A stretch of 64,000 nucleotides of DNA from assembly GCF_000182925.2 (NCBI RefSeq), contig NC_026503.1, positions 2,728,001 through 2,792,000 of the forward strand. The letters run 5' to 3'. The notes under the pieces are model-generated. The model searched no databases, was not told the DNA's origin, and was given only the letters and a program-made list of their open reading frames with translations. Positions 1 through 11,845 of this stretch are shown here, one piece after another (the stretch's first letter is position 1; every line of letters begins with the position of its first letter). This stretch comes from Neurospora crassa OR74A. Its lineage: Eukaryota > Ascomycota > Sordariomycetes > Sordariales > Sordariaceae. Made by a program: the position numbers and the translations under genes.

Positions 1-1406
1 CGGCCAAGTCGCCCGTGTGTAGCATGCCACCTGCAAACAGCTTTCTCGTCGCTTCGGGGTCCTTGTAGTAGCCTTTGCAGCAGATGTTGCCAGTGAAAAT
101 AATCTCACCAACCTCCTGGCCGTTTTTCTCCACGTCAATCAACACTCCCTCGGGCTGGTCGGGCTTGATGATGCGAGCTGGCAAGCTGGTGATAAAGCCA
201 TGTCCCTGGCGGGCCATCTTGGCGTACTTGTCATGAGGAGGAAGGTTATCCCACGAAGGAAGGATATAACCCCTCGTAATTGGGCCATAGGTCTCGGTAA
301 GGCCATACACATGCACAGGGAAGAGGTTCAGACTTGTCATCTGCTCGAACAGATGGGGAGTCGGGGGCGAGGCGGCGACAGTAACACGAACGGGCTTGGG
401 AAGAGCCTCGGCCTCCTTGGCAGCGCAAAGGAGGGTGTTAACAGTGGGCGCGGCGCAAAAGTGTGTCACGCCTTCCTCCTTCAGCAACTTCCAGATCAAG
501 GGATAGTCAATCTTGCGTAGGCACACATGGGTCCCACGCACGGCGCAGACGGCCCAAGGAAAAGTCCAGCCCATAGCGTGGAACATGGGAAGTGTCCAGA
601 GGTACTTGGAACGACCATCGGCAACGTTGAGTCCAGACTCGATGACATTGGCGAGCGTGGCAAGATAAGCACCGCGGTGGGTGTATACGCAGCCCTTGGG
701 CTTGGAGGTGGTGCCAGAGGTGAAGGGGATGGCGATCATATCATCCTCATTGGCGACGGTCTGATTCTGTAGATCGGCCCAGCCCTTGCTGCCGGTGGCC
801 TTATCGTGGTTGAGACCCTCCATTACCGCCTCATCAAAAGGGCCGCAAAGCGCACCTTCTGTGGCATCAGTGTCCTGTACATGGTGTCAGCAGTTTCTTC
901 ATCTAGCTTACAATCGTCTCCCAAAAGCTACATACAACATCAATAATAACGGGGACACCAGGGTGCTCCTTCTTGTACGAGTTGAGAAGGTGGGCGTATT
1001 CGGCATCGGCGATAATGGAATCCACCTCTGCAAAGTCGAAAATGTAGGTAATATCCTCAGGCTTCAGGCGGATGTTGACAGGCACTATGACACCGCCAGC
1101 CGCTACGATACCATAAACAGACTCGAGGAAGGCCGGGGTGTTGGGAGCCAGGAGGCCAACGCGCTTGTAGCCATGCTTGCGTAGGTAGTAGGCAAGACCC
1201 CGAGCGCGATCGGCGAACTCGATGTAGGAACGCCTGAGTGTCTTGCCGTTGGCGGTGATGTGAAAGATGGCCTCGGCCTCAGGCTCAATGGCAGCCGCCC
1301 GCTCAAGGAAGACGGTGGGCGTTAGATTGTGGATGTGATGTGCTGGCTGTCCATGGGGAAGCAGGTGGTTCAGGACGCTCCTGAGTCTTGATGGCGCACC
1401 GGACAT
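1..1406 (-). CDS. AMP-forming acyl-CoA synthetase (N-terminal 448 codons; gene continues past base 1)
   Basis: Adenylate-forming enzyme that activates a carboxylic acid, probably a fatty acid, to its acyl-AMP and then acyl-CoA. Exon 1 (1406-936) encodes 157 residues beginning MSGAPSRLRS; a 61-base intron (935-875, donor GTATGT, acceptor ACAG) joins it in phase 0 to exon 2 (874 to the window edge). Exon 2 carries the P-loop-like A3 motif PFTSGTTSKPKG at about residues 207-218, the MFHAMGW segment, the A5 motif YGLTETYGP at about 347-355, and ends in the A7 motif HTGDLA. The C-terminal hinge and lid (motifs A8-A10) lie outside the window, so the substrate and any peroxisomal C-terminal signal cannot be judged. 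The MFHAMGW/YGLTET arrangement resembles fungal and plant medium- or long-chain AMP-binding enzymes. No obvious mitochondrial presequence. Family call is firm, substrate is open. Confidence 0.9.
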
Positions 1407-3256
1407 GGTTAAAGTTGTGTGTGATTGGCTGATGGGTGGTGAACAGAGGTGGGGTGTAGTAACTTGTCAAGTCGACGACGCTGGAATGTTCTTCGAGACA
1501 AATAAGTTGGGCGTGTGGTGTAATCTCAGGGCTGGAAACTAGACAGGCAGGACGACTGAAGATGATGGGTATAATATCAGGTATCGTGAACTCCACAAAA
1601 ACGAAACTAAACTGGACGATTGAAGAAAGCAAGCGGTTGTTCAACACACTAAGAGTAAGTCGGGAAGGACGGAAGTGACGGAAGTTAAAAAGACAGACAG
1701 AGAAGAAGAGCAACAACAAATCAGGAGGTGTCGATATGTATAAGACACACAAAGGACCAAGACAGATTTATAGTTTGCAAGGATCACAGGGCAGAGCCTC
1801 CTCACATCTGGAGAATGACGAGCAGGGGAATTCGGCAAACGGGGATAACGGTGTTGGGCCTTTCTGGATCTGGGCATTTCCAGCTGTCCGAACTCCATCA
1901 TATCCAAGATCCTCGGGCCAAGCCAGCCAATCCACGGGGCGGAGGCTATGACCAGCACCAGAGTGTTGGAGACGCACGCTCTTCTTGGTGGACGTTCCAA
2001 CATCGACATCGGCGGGGTTGTCTCGAGTTTGTAGTGTACGGGGTTGCCAGCGGGGTTCACATGAGGTTTGTAGTGTACGGGGTCGGCACGGTCGAGATGG
2101 GGTATACTCCGCAATCTGTCCTCGCCGGGGATCATGGAACCGGAGGAGATGGATATGTAAGCACGGTAGTGTACAAACCCCAAGCAGCCGCCTGGCCAGG
2201 AACACCTGACGATCGACTCAGTGCATCACCGCGCTGAACCGTTGTCGGAAACCAAGACCTCCACCTTTCTGAAGAACCGATGTCGCACCAGCAGAGGAGC
2301 TGGAGCTGACCGAACAAGTATCGGCGGTGATATTGTGTGTTGGCAGTGCTCCTATCCCGAACTCGTTGTTCTCCTTGTTGTGAGTTGTCGATGACAGTTC
2401 GCCATGGCCGCTGCTTGGCTGGAGTCCTCTGGCTTGCCCCGCCAGTGATAAAAAGGTCAAGGAGAACCCGACCTGTCAACCCCAGATTCGGCCAAACTGC
2501 CAAGAGGAACGCATTCTGGGGTTGGCGTGTCTCAGGTGACTGTGTGGCTCGTGCGCTCTCTGCTTCTAGTGTAATCACTCAGCAGCGCCCCCAATTGATC
2601 TCGAATTGAATTGAGGAGAAAGGAGGGGTCCCGCGCCAAGTTGCCGAAGCCGGTTAGAAAATGTCGGATCCCGTGTCCCGCGGTAGAGATACCCCACACT
2701 CAAACAGCTTCCCCAACTTTCCTGAACTCCAAATCGTCCCCCTTGTCTCATACAGGATCCCGCCAACTTCTTCAACTCACCATTGTTGACCCCAAACCAT
2801 CTCCTCGACCGGACATTCCGATTCCTCTTGGGTGTAAAAGATTATCTGCCCCGACACAAACCTGGAATCAATGCGCCGGCACAGTTCGGATGATGCTTTG
2901 CGTCATCCCGCTTGGGACGATCCTCATTGGCGTCACGGGAAATCCATACGCTCGAGACGCAGAATGGATGGAAAACATGACAGGGGGTCCCACTAACAAG
3001 CCAGGCACGCCCACGGACACAATATGTTGAGGTACAACACCAAGCATCACGATTCGACATGCAGCTGCTCGATTACACGGCTTCTATGTACCAGACAACG
3101 CAATACGCGAATGCGCACTCAAGGAGGGGGTCGAAAAAAACAGAGGACCCCTGAACACTAAACCCTTGCAAATCATTCCCATTCCCTTGCTGACGCTTGC
3201 CCAATTCATCACAAATTTCATAACAGATAATCCACCCATGCTTTCTTCTTGCCCCG
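1407..3256. other. Intergenic: acyl-CoA synthetase promoter side
   Basis: No convincing gene is seen. The part next to 1407 is the upstream region of the minus-strand synthetase. A direct repeat of GTTTGTAGTGTACGGGGT occurs at 2027-2044 and 2066-2083, and the core TAGTGTAC recurs at 2167-2174. The many short open frames on both strands lack family features and splice structure. Confidence 0.5.
2027..2083. repeat. Two-copy 18-bp direct repeat
   Basis: GTTTGTAGTGTACGGGGT is present twice, exactly, 39 bases apart (2027-2044, 2066-2083). It lies about 620-680 bases upstream of the synthetase start and could be a factor-binding site pair or a small local duplication. Confidence 0.7.
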
Positions 3257-4780
3257 TTAGTCCTTCTTGATCAAAGAGTCAAAGAGCGGCTTCAAGCTCT
3301 TGGCGCTCTTCTTGGGGTACCTCTTCTGGTCGTTCTCATAGTCGACATAGGTAACGCCGAACCGCGTCTCATAGCCCTCGGCCCACTCAAAGTTGTCCAT
3401 CAAGCTCCAGGCAAGATATCCCTTGACGTTGACGCCGTCCTCGCTATGCGCCTTGGCCATGGCGTTGACGTAGTCGTTGAAGTACTTGACGCGGAAGTCG
3501 TCCTCGACAATTTGCTTGAGCGGCATGGCGTTCTCGCCCTTGAGACTGGTCCCGTTCTCGGTCACGTAGATCTTGGGGTATCCGTAGCGCTTGCTGAGCC
3601 AGTTGAGCAGGTCGCGGAAGCCCTGGGCGTGCGGCCGGAGCCAGAACGACTGGGTCTCGGGCCCGATGCAGTTACCCTTCTTGTTGTAGAAGAGCGTCTC
3701 GAGGTTGCCGAGGAAGTCGTCCTCGGGAGGGACGCCCTTCTTGTGCTTGATGTAGTTGGCTGTGTAGTGGTTCATGCCGTAGAAGTCGTTGGAACCCTTG
3801 ACAAGCGCCACCTCCTCGGGCGTAAACTCGGGCAGCCGGTCACCGAGCTGTTTGCGCATCGAGTCGGGGTACTTTCCAAAGTAGATGGGGTCTGCGAACC
3901 AGCTGATGGCGAACTCAATCTTGCGGTCGCACGCCTCGACGTCCAAGGGGTCCTCTGGATCCCAGGGAAGAGTGGCGTCGCCGTTCAAGGTGATACCGAT
4001 CTCGCCGCCCTGCGTGGGCTTGAAGTCTTCTCGGTACACCTTGACGGCACGCCCGTGAGCGATGAGCAGGTTATGGCCGACGATCCAGGGCTCGCGAGCG
4101 CTGTCACCAACGGGTGACTTGGTACGGTCGGAGGTGTGGCCAGGGGCAAAGTAGCCCGAGTTGTAGCCGAGGATGGAGCTGCACCAGGGCTCGTTGAAGG
4201 TGATCCAGTGCTTGCACTTGGGAATGGCCTTGAACATAGTGCGGGCGTAGTGCTCAAAGTCGAGGGGGAACTCTTCACGGTTCAGAAGACCGCCGTAGCG
4301 CTTGTCGAGACCATCGGGAAGATCCCAGTGGAAGAGGGTGATAAAGGGGGTAATACCAGCCTCGAGCAGGTCATCGACAAACTTGACATAGTGGTCGATG
4401 CCCTTCTGGTTGATGGGGTCGTTGCGACCACCAACGGGGATGATGCGAGACCAGGAGATGGAGAAGCGGTAGGCGGTGGCGCCGAGAGACTTGAGGAGGT
4501 CAATGTCCTCCTTGGTGCGGTTGTAAGAGTCGCAGGCGACGGCACCAGAGCTGCCGTCGGCGATTTTACCGGGAATGTTGCAGAAAGTATCCCAGATAGA
4601 GGGGCCACGGCCGTCGGCGTGGATAGCACCCTCAATCTGATAGCTAATGCAGAGATATCCGTATCAGTTGTTGAGCTCTGAACATAAGGTGTTGCTGATA
4701 ATAAGTCCGGAATCTCAGCTGAGAATTTGCACTTACGCCGCAGTAGCGAAGCCCCAGAGGAAATCCTTAGGAAGAGACAT
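3257..4780 (-). CDS. gh1-1: GH1 family beta-glucosidase (intracellular)
   Basis: Glycoside hydrolase family 1 enzyme that hydrolyses cellobiose and short cellodextrins to glucose. Exon 1 (4780-4737) encodes MSLPKDFLWGFATA; a 93-base intron (4736-4644, donor GTAAGT, acceptor TTAG) leads to exon 2 (4643-3257), giving 476 residues, normal for the family. The N-terminal GH1 signature FLWGFATAAYQIEG is created across the splice, which confirms it. The acid/base sits in WITFNEP (about E166) and the nucleophile in IYVTENG (about E377). There is no signal peptide, so the enzyme should be cytosolic; in N. crassa the intracellular GH1 enzyme works with cellodextrin transporters. The symbol is given because length and lack of a signal match N. 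crassa GH1-1. The 2.7 kb upstream is free of genes and probably contains its promoter. Confidence 0.95.
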
Positions 4781-7525
4781 GATAAATGCTTATCTCGTTG
4801 GACAATGTGAGGTTTTCCAGAGATGGGTCAGGGGAGATATCTGAGAATGACTCCGCCAAACTGACTGTAAGCTACTCAACCCTAGCTGCTATGCAACCGG
4901 CTATCTGTCAGACTGGGATAGACGAGGAAAGGGACTGAAGAAGAACTGGGAAAGAAAGGGAGCCCACGAAGGAAGAACGCAGCCTCAAGTGAGGGCGCGA
5001 TGGTTATCTTATAGCCATGGCCCATGAAAACGACCTCCCAAAGGGGATACTTGATGCCCCCCATTTCTCCCGTGTTTCGGACCGTCGACACCGAGAGAAA
5101 AGCTAGGCATAGCCTGAGAGGAGATCAATGGTACCCAGAAGAGATCAGGCAAGGTCAGTACAACATCGTTAGTAAGTGTAATTTGTACCTACACCATGAT
5201 CCATACAGTATGTAGTTCTACCTGTTCGTTTGTGCTTGGGTGTGTGTGTGGTTCCCAACGCTTCTTTGTGTGCTTCCATCCCCACGCTTTTCGAATCTTG
5301 CCCGCACACATAGGAACACAGCACACAGCAGCCCATGTCATGGTAATCAGCAGAGAACCAAACCCGAAGCTTGTCTTGGGTTGGTTTGGTGCTCATGGGG
5401 AAAAGAAGGTGTCACCATTGCACACCCGTGGTCAATTTTCCCACAATGCATACGGTAGGATGCTTCAACCGCAAGGGTACCGGAACAAGGACCCTTGCGT
5501 TACGGTCCTCCCCACCGCGGGGCACTTTAGGACCACGGAGGATGACGGACGGCTGGGAAATGTGGAAGGTGAAGAAGCCATGCGCCAAAACAACCGCAAA
5601 CTTGTGATGCATGCACAGTACGTATGTAAGTACCGGTACCTGCTACCAGCTACCAGCTACCAGCTACCAGCTGGGAGGTATGAAAAGACAAGCACTTGCG
5701 ATACGTCGGTCGTTGCAATGCCGGCTGGGTTCCATGTAGCAAGGTAAATCAAGATCCAGGCAGCAAGCTTCTGTCATTGACAAACTATTCAACTTGCGAG
5801 AAGCTCTCTTTTGAGATGATAATGTGATACTTTTGAGTTTCAGTTATTGAATGTCTTTGTCAGGAATCGATATTGTAGAATACTAGCCATGATAGTGCCG
5901 TTCTAAAGCGACGACGCTATTCGCAGATTTAAGTGAAGTGATGAGAAAGGGCCGAGAACACTTACACACTGCCATCCTCCACCCCAAGAATACTTGACCA
6001 GGGTCCATCTGTGTTCCAAAAAGACAACATCAACAATGCGCCGTCTTGCTCTCGTTTCCGCCCCAATTTCGATCTCAATGTCTCCCACGCTACTTCCAAA
6101 TAAACTGTCCTCTCCATCCTGCCCTCTCTTGCTTTTACCCTCTTGTCGTTTGCCGGATAGTCGGGCCGCGTACCAGCATCCAGGGCAAAACCTCGGCAAA
6201 ACCATTTCGGAAGCCTAGACTAGGAGTTGGCCGTAGCGCCGGTCGTTGTTACTAAAGAGTGATCAAAGAAAGAGCCCGGCAGGAATGAGATCCAATCCAT
6301 TCAGCCGCCACGGGTTTTCAGCTCACCTCCAGCTGTAAATACAGTTTTACCCTGGCTGGCTGCAGGGCGGGCAAACGGCGCAAGGCAAGGCAAGGACAAG
6401 ACAAGGCAGGGCATGGCAGGGTAGAACAGAGCCGCTTCAGTTGCTTCGACAGTCAAGTTTCAACTTCGACTTTATGTTTTATTTATTCGTGATGCTAGTT
6501 GCATCAGCACTTCCAACATTGGGATAGCCATGTAGCGACGGTCAATTTGCCAGTCCAAAGCAGCCCGAGCACTTTCTGGGGGCCTTAGATGCATCCTCAG
6601 CTTTGGCACAATAGTTTCTAGGTTGGCCAAGCCACTCGGATGATATTACGGATCATAGAACCGAGTCGGGTAATTCTCGGCCTCGCCAGCGACTGAAAAC
6701 ACAACATCGCCGCGCGGGGCCTGGTAAACTGGGCTCGGCTGGTAGACTTAAGGCCCGCCTTTCCATTGCGCTGCCCCCCTTTGCTTGCTCACGAGTTCAC
6801 GACAATTCGCTCAACTCAGATATGTGGATGTGCATGTTCTGCTGCTTGCCGCCGTTGTTGATGAAGCTAGGCGAGACATCCGGTCGATGTCCACCTGAGC
6901 CGCTTGCGTACTTCTCGCTTCGACTAGTATGTAAGGAAACCCTCTTCCAAATGTACTACTTTCACTCCAAAGCTTCACGTTTTGTCTTTGTTGGTTTCCA
7001 TCTCTTGGCTGCCCCTTAGGATTCCAATCGCACGTCTCGCTTTGCCCCAGCAGCGCATTTTCACGATTTTATTGCGAGTACATTCGTCGTGTGTTCCGTC
7101 GGGTTTGGGTATTTCACGACCTTAAGACTTCGTTGCTAGGTGTAGACACGTCCCGGAATCATTCGAAAACGATTGCGATAAGCTATCCTCTAGGGTTGAA
7201 CTATCGTACTGCTACACTTGGTCATTGTATAGATGCTGAATGTTAGAAGTATGTCGGAGGTCCAAGGGTTTGGTGCATCGCCGAGTAGGAAACATGCGAC
7301 CCAACAACACGAATCCAAGCCACTGTTGCCAATCTTTCCAATCCTGCCAAACGCCTTCACGATGCCTGTCCCTCAACGACCCTCTTATGATTCTGAAACG
7401 CCGAAAAGAATTGCCGCCAACCCAAGCGTTCTAATGCCCTTCTACAGTCCGAGGAGGCGCTTGGGCGTCTAGATGAACCATGGCAGGAAACGGAATCCCA
7501 CTGCAGGCTCATTGCCTAATGTCCT
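4781..7525. other. Long intergenic region upstream of the GH1 gene
   Basis: About 2.7 kb with no supported gene. It holds a 7-bp tandem repeat at 5643-5672 and an imperfect AAGGC-type repeat at about 6390-6425. Open frames here (such as 5196-5747) have no recognisable domain or compositional coding signal. It includes the upstream region of the glucosidase and the downstream region of the GFA-type gene. Confidence 0.5.
5643..5672. repeat. Heptamer tandem repeat (CTACCAG)x4
   Basis: Four perfect copies of CTACCAG follow each other from 5643 to 5670, with a partial CT after. A short minisatellite in non-coding sequence. Confidence 0.85.
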
Positions 7526-8326
7526 TCATGGTAACGCCCGGGCTACGTCGTCTCGGTCACCAAGCTTCCGCTTGCTGTTTCTCGGGGAGCCGCTCGGGGA
7601 GCCGCTTTCACCCTCGGTCCATTCCATAACTTCCCATTCGACTTGAACTGTACCACTCGTATTCTGGCTGCGACCTTTGGCCGCGCGAAGAGTACCGAGT
7701 CGGCTGCCCTCAAGCAAGCTGTCCAGCCAGGGTAGGCCTCCCACAGTCTGTCGGCCGATATACGTTACTTCTCCCTTTCCTTCTTGCTTCTTCGTTTCAG
7801 GTTCATTCTCGCTTTCGGAATCCGGCAACATACCCAAGTCTTCCAGGTCCGCTAGATCTTCTGGATGCAGGCTGCCCAACGATAGCTGGATAAAATCAGC
7901 TTCGCTACGAGGTTCCTCGGACCAGTAAGACAAGGGGGTGCCGCAATAACCGCAAAAGTGGCGCATAGAATGCTGTTCAAAGGGCGAAGTGTAGGCGCGA
8001 TGGATCATCGACGTCCTTTCGTCGGGAGAAAACGAGAGCGTCGAGCTATGGTACCATGGCAAAGGTACCCGCAGGAAAGCAGCCAATGGTGAGGCATGGG
8101 AGATATCTGCATTGGCAACATTTGGTCAGATGATCTATACTCCTAGCAAAATGGAGATAGTGATCGGAATTTCCTGAGAGTCAGTATCGCTGGACAGGTT
8201 CCTACATTGAGAAGGCGGTGGGTTGAAGATGACTTGCGCCGCCTGTGTAGTGGTTTGCGGAAACTGGATGATGTAACGATTGCGGCCGCATTGGCAGCCA
8301 CCACGGAGGGGACGCTCGAAGCTCAT
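7526..8326 (-). CDS. GFA/CENP-V-type zinc-binding protein
   Basis: Predicted 233-residue protein of the glutathione-dependent formaldehyde-activating enzyme (GFA/CENP-V) fold, which binds zinc through paired cysteines. Exon 1 (8326-8206) encodes MSFERPLRGGCQCG...; intron 8205-8107 (donor GTAGGA, acceptor GCAG); exon 2 (8106-7526). Zinc-ligand motifs are CQCG near the N-terminus (about residues 11-14) and CGYCG in the middle. After the domain comes an acidic linker (SESENEPETKKQEGK) and a basic C-terminus. An upstream in-frame ATG exists at 8428, but the start at 8326 immediately precedes the conserved domain and is preferred. Many fungal proteins share this fold and few have a known substrate, so no reaction is assigned. 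It is transcribed away from pob3. Confidence 0.85.
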
Positions 8327-9820
8327 CTTTGAAAAGGTGTAGAAACAACAAGGCAACAAGAGTGATTGATGGTGGAAAGATTGATTCAAGCTTCGTTGGG
8401 ATCCTTGGGGGGCCAAGTAAGTGTGCAAGTCGGAAGTTCGGTATACTAATAGCTCCAGCTAAGGTTCAATTGAAGCAGGCAAACAAACGGCCCAGGCAAC
8501 AAAGGAGAGCTTCGTTCTGTTTGAATAAAGAAACCGAGCGAAATATGACGATCAGGGCAGACGAGTGACGGAAGGAAGTCGAGGCGGGGCAGCTTGAGCG
8601 GGTGTGCGGGATGCCACCAGTTCAAGCATGTAATACGTCAATCGTGGGGTGGCGTATAAGTGCCCCTCGTGGTCTCCAGGTCAAGGCCGCAGGCAGGAAC
8701 GTCTACGACGGGAATTGTCACCTTCGGTGAGCGAGTCTTCCGCCCTTGTGAAACAGCCAATGGGCACAACAAGAACGAACTAACTTGAGAGTTATGTTTG
8801 TGTTCAAGGGAAGAAAAAGAAAGAGATCAAGAAGTGGTACAAGGCAGAGAACATTACCACTTAAGGTGACTAAGTACCTCTAATACAATCCCATGTCATG
8901 AAACAGGCGCGGAAGATATCATATGCAACCACTTAAAGCTCCACGCGCTAGCCCCACATGCTTTTTGGGGGGTTGACGATATTGGGAATCGCGCCCATGT
9001 CCATGAACCGAAGCTATGTTGAGTTTGTTTAGTAGATTGAGAGTGGCAACCCAAGTGGCATATTTGGAACCAGTTGAAAGCTTCAAAATGCTCTGACCAA
9101 ACAAGGAACGCTTGTCGCGAGGGGACACTTTTCCCACGTAACGAAGCGACTCGCTTGGAACGTCCTCTTTCCCTCCCGTGTTCAACGGGCCGAGCACTAG
9201 CGGAACGAATACAAGCAAGAAGGAGCGAGATACAAAGAATTCAAATGTGAAAAAACCACCCAACATAATTGTTGATCCGTAACTACAAGAGAATGGAAGG
9301 TGTTGTGTTACTGTAGATCGCGACAGATTGGAGGACAAGAGGACGCAGTTTCTTTTAGACATTCAAGATGATACAAACAGTGAATGACTCTCAGAGCGAC
9401 AAGAAGGCCTGTGTGTCGTTGGCAAAGCTTCCTTGGAAGGTGACAACTGAATAAAGTGGTGGTGTTCTTGCAGGCTTGGGAGAGAAATCAGAAGCTCACA
9501 GTTGCCACGCGCTACAACCAAGCTGTTGCCCACTGCGTAGACCCTACACGTACAGTAGTACTGCGACTTGCCACCTGCCACCAGCATGGGTCGTCGCCTA
9601 GCCCAGCGGAATGCCACCTGCCAGCCGAATTAACCTTCAATTAACGAACTGGCCTAGTCGCGACACGGTCAACTTTCTCCGAGGCACGCGAACCTTCAGT
9701 TGGATTGTTCATCAGTATTTGCTTGCAACACTTTGCAATCACTGCCACAACATCAGACGCCATTTCCAACTTGTCCATCAACCCCAACTCACCATTAAAC
9801 CAGTTGGATAGAGGGGCAAT
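8327..9820. other. Divergent intergenic region between the GFA-type gene and pob3
   Basis: About 1.5 kb containing the promoters of two divergently transcribed genes. The open frames at 8919-9362 and 9363-9617 on the minus strand have no recognisable domain and are not called. Confidence 0.5.
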
Positions 9821-11845
9821 ATGGCTGCCATGTAAGTCGCATACCTTTCTGGATTTCATGCTTTCGCGCGCTCTTGCTCGTCTAACCCTGCGACGACGGA
9901 TGTGCCCCGCTCCATCTACGCCGTAGGGCACGGCTTTCACCGGCGGAGATCACAGCTCAGTGCCATTTCTAATACCTTCATTTACAGCGAGAGTTTTGAC
10001 AATATCTACTTGGATCTGTCCAAGGAGAGCGGAAAGTCGAGATTCGCGGAAAATGGCTTGGGATGGAAACCTGCGGGTGGCGGCGAAGCGTTCACTCTCG
10101 ACTCGAGCAACATCGGCGGTGCTCAATGGAGCAGGGCGGCGAGGGGCTATGAGGTTAAAATCCTATTGCGAAGCTCTGGCGTAGTTCAGCTCGATGGTTT
10201 CCACCAAGAAGTACGAAACCTATCCACGCGCCATCGAAGCGAAGGAACGCTGACGTGTTGCCACAGGATTACGAGCGCCTTAGCAAGATCTTCAAGAACT
10301 GGTACAGCGTGAACCTCGAGAACAAGGAACACTCTCTGAGAGGATGGAACTGGGGCAAGGCTGAGTTTAGCAAAGCCGAGCTCACTTTCAACGTCCAAAA
10401 CCGACCGGCCTTTGAGATTCCTTACTCCGAGATTTCCAATACAAATCTTGCCGGAAGGAACGAAATCGCAGTCGAGTTCGCCGGCAACGATGGCGGCAAG
10501 TCGAACGGTCACAGCGGAACAGGCGGAAAGGGCAAGAAGGCGTCGGCCGGCAAGGATCAGCTGGTCGAGGTGCGCTTCTACATCCCTGGAACGACAACAC
10601 GAAAGGAGGCCGAGGGTGGTGAGGCTGGTAGCGACGCCGATGAAGAAGAGAAGAACGCCGTGACTCTGTTCTACGACACCCTTATTGAGAAGGCCGAGAT
10701 TGGTGAGACGGCGGGTGATACTATCGCTACATTCCTCGATGTGCTACATCTCACGCCCAGGTACGTGGAAACTGCACGCTGGTTGTTGATCCTTTTCCGG
10801 TGCTAACTCTCCCGATAGAGGACGTTTCGACATCGACATGTACGATGCCTCCTTCCGTCTCCGTGGCAAAACATACGACTACAAGATCCAATACGATGCT
10901 ATCAAGAAATTTATGGTGCTTCCCAAGCCGGACGATCTCCATTTCTTGCTTTGCATTGGTCTCGACCCGCCCCTTCGTCAAGGTCAAACACGTTATCCAT
11001 TTGTGGTGATGCAGTTCAAGGCGGACGAAGAGGTGACTCTTGACCTGAACATCACCGAGGAGGAACTCAACGGAAAATACAAGGACAAGCTTCAGAGCCA
11101 CTACGAGCAACCACTTCATCAGGTTGTGGCGTACATTTTCAAGGGACTTGCGAACAAGAAAGTCACTACACCAGCCAAGGACTTTACAACGTGAGTTATA
11201 TCTGTTCATTTCATAGCCAGCAACGGTACTGACCTAGGAACCCGCAGGCACCGTCAGCAGTACGGCATCAAGTGCTCTATCAAAGCCAGTGAAGGATTCC
11301 TCTACTGCTTGGAGAAGGCGTTTATGTTTGTCCCCAAGCCGGCCACGTACATCTCATACGAACAGACACAGTCCATCACGTTTTCACGCGTGGGCGGTGC
11401 GGTCTCGGCATTGTCGACGTTCGACATTACAGTCCACATGAAAAACGGCGCGGGCTCATCCCAATTCAGCAACATTAACCGTGAAGACTTGAAGGCTCTC
11501 GAGGAATTTTTCAAGCTCAAAGGACTGCGTGTCAAGAACGAAATTGATGATGACACCAACCTTATTGCCGCCGCCTTGGGCGATGACGACATGGCTAGCT
11601 CGGACGAAGAGGCCGTCGGCCCCAAGGCTGATCGTGGCTCCGCTGACGAGGATGAGGAGAGCGTGGATGAGGACTTCCAGGCTGAGTCCGAAAGCGACGT
11701 GGCGGAGGAATACGACAGCAACCATGAGAGTGATGGGTCGGGCAGCGAGGAGAGCGACGTCGACAATCGGGTCGATGATGAGGATGAGGATATGGATGAT
11801 GACGAGGGAGAGAAGCGCCCCAAGAAGAAGAAGAAGACGGCTTAG
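9821..11845 (+). CDS. pob3: FACT complex subunit Pob3 (SSRP1 family)
   Basis: Histone chaperone subunit that, with Spt16, moves nucleosomes during transcription and replication in the nucleus. Five exons: 9821-9831 (only 11 bases, MAA plus two bases), 9988-10210, 10267-10760, 10819-11190 and 11248-11845, all joining in frame to give 565 residues. The start MAAIESFDNIYLDLSKE is typical of fungal Pob3. The body contains the SSRC/PH region (GFHQEDYERLSKIFKNWY, then LTPRGRFDIDMYDASFRLRGK) and the second PH module (AFMFVPKPATYI). The C-terminus is a long Asp/Glu/Ser-rich tail ending in KRPKKKKKTA, a likely nuclear signal. As in other fungi the HMG box of animal SSRP1 is absent. Each junction has a GT donor and AG acceptor, and three of the four introns are under 65 bases. 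Confidence 0.96.

Noticed and set aside
3446-4117. 223-codon open frame on the plus strand
   Set aside because: Antisense shadow of the GH1 catalytic exon, Val/Leu/Gly-rich as expected for such shadows.
5196-5747. 183-codon open frame upstream of the GH1 gene
   Set aside because: Contains the translated CTACCAG repeat and no domain.
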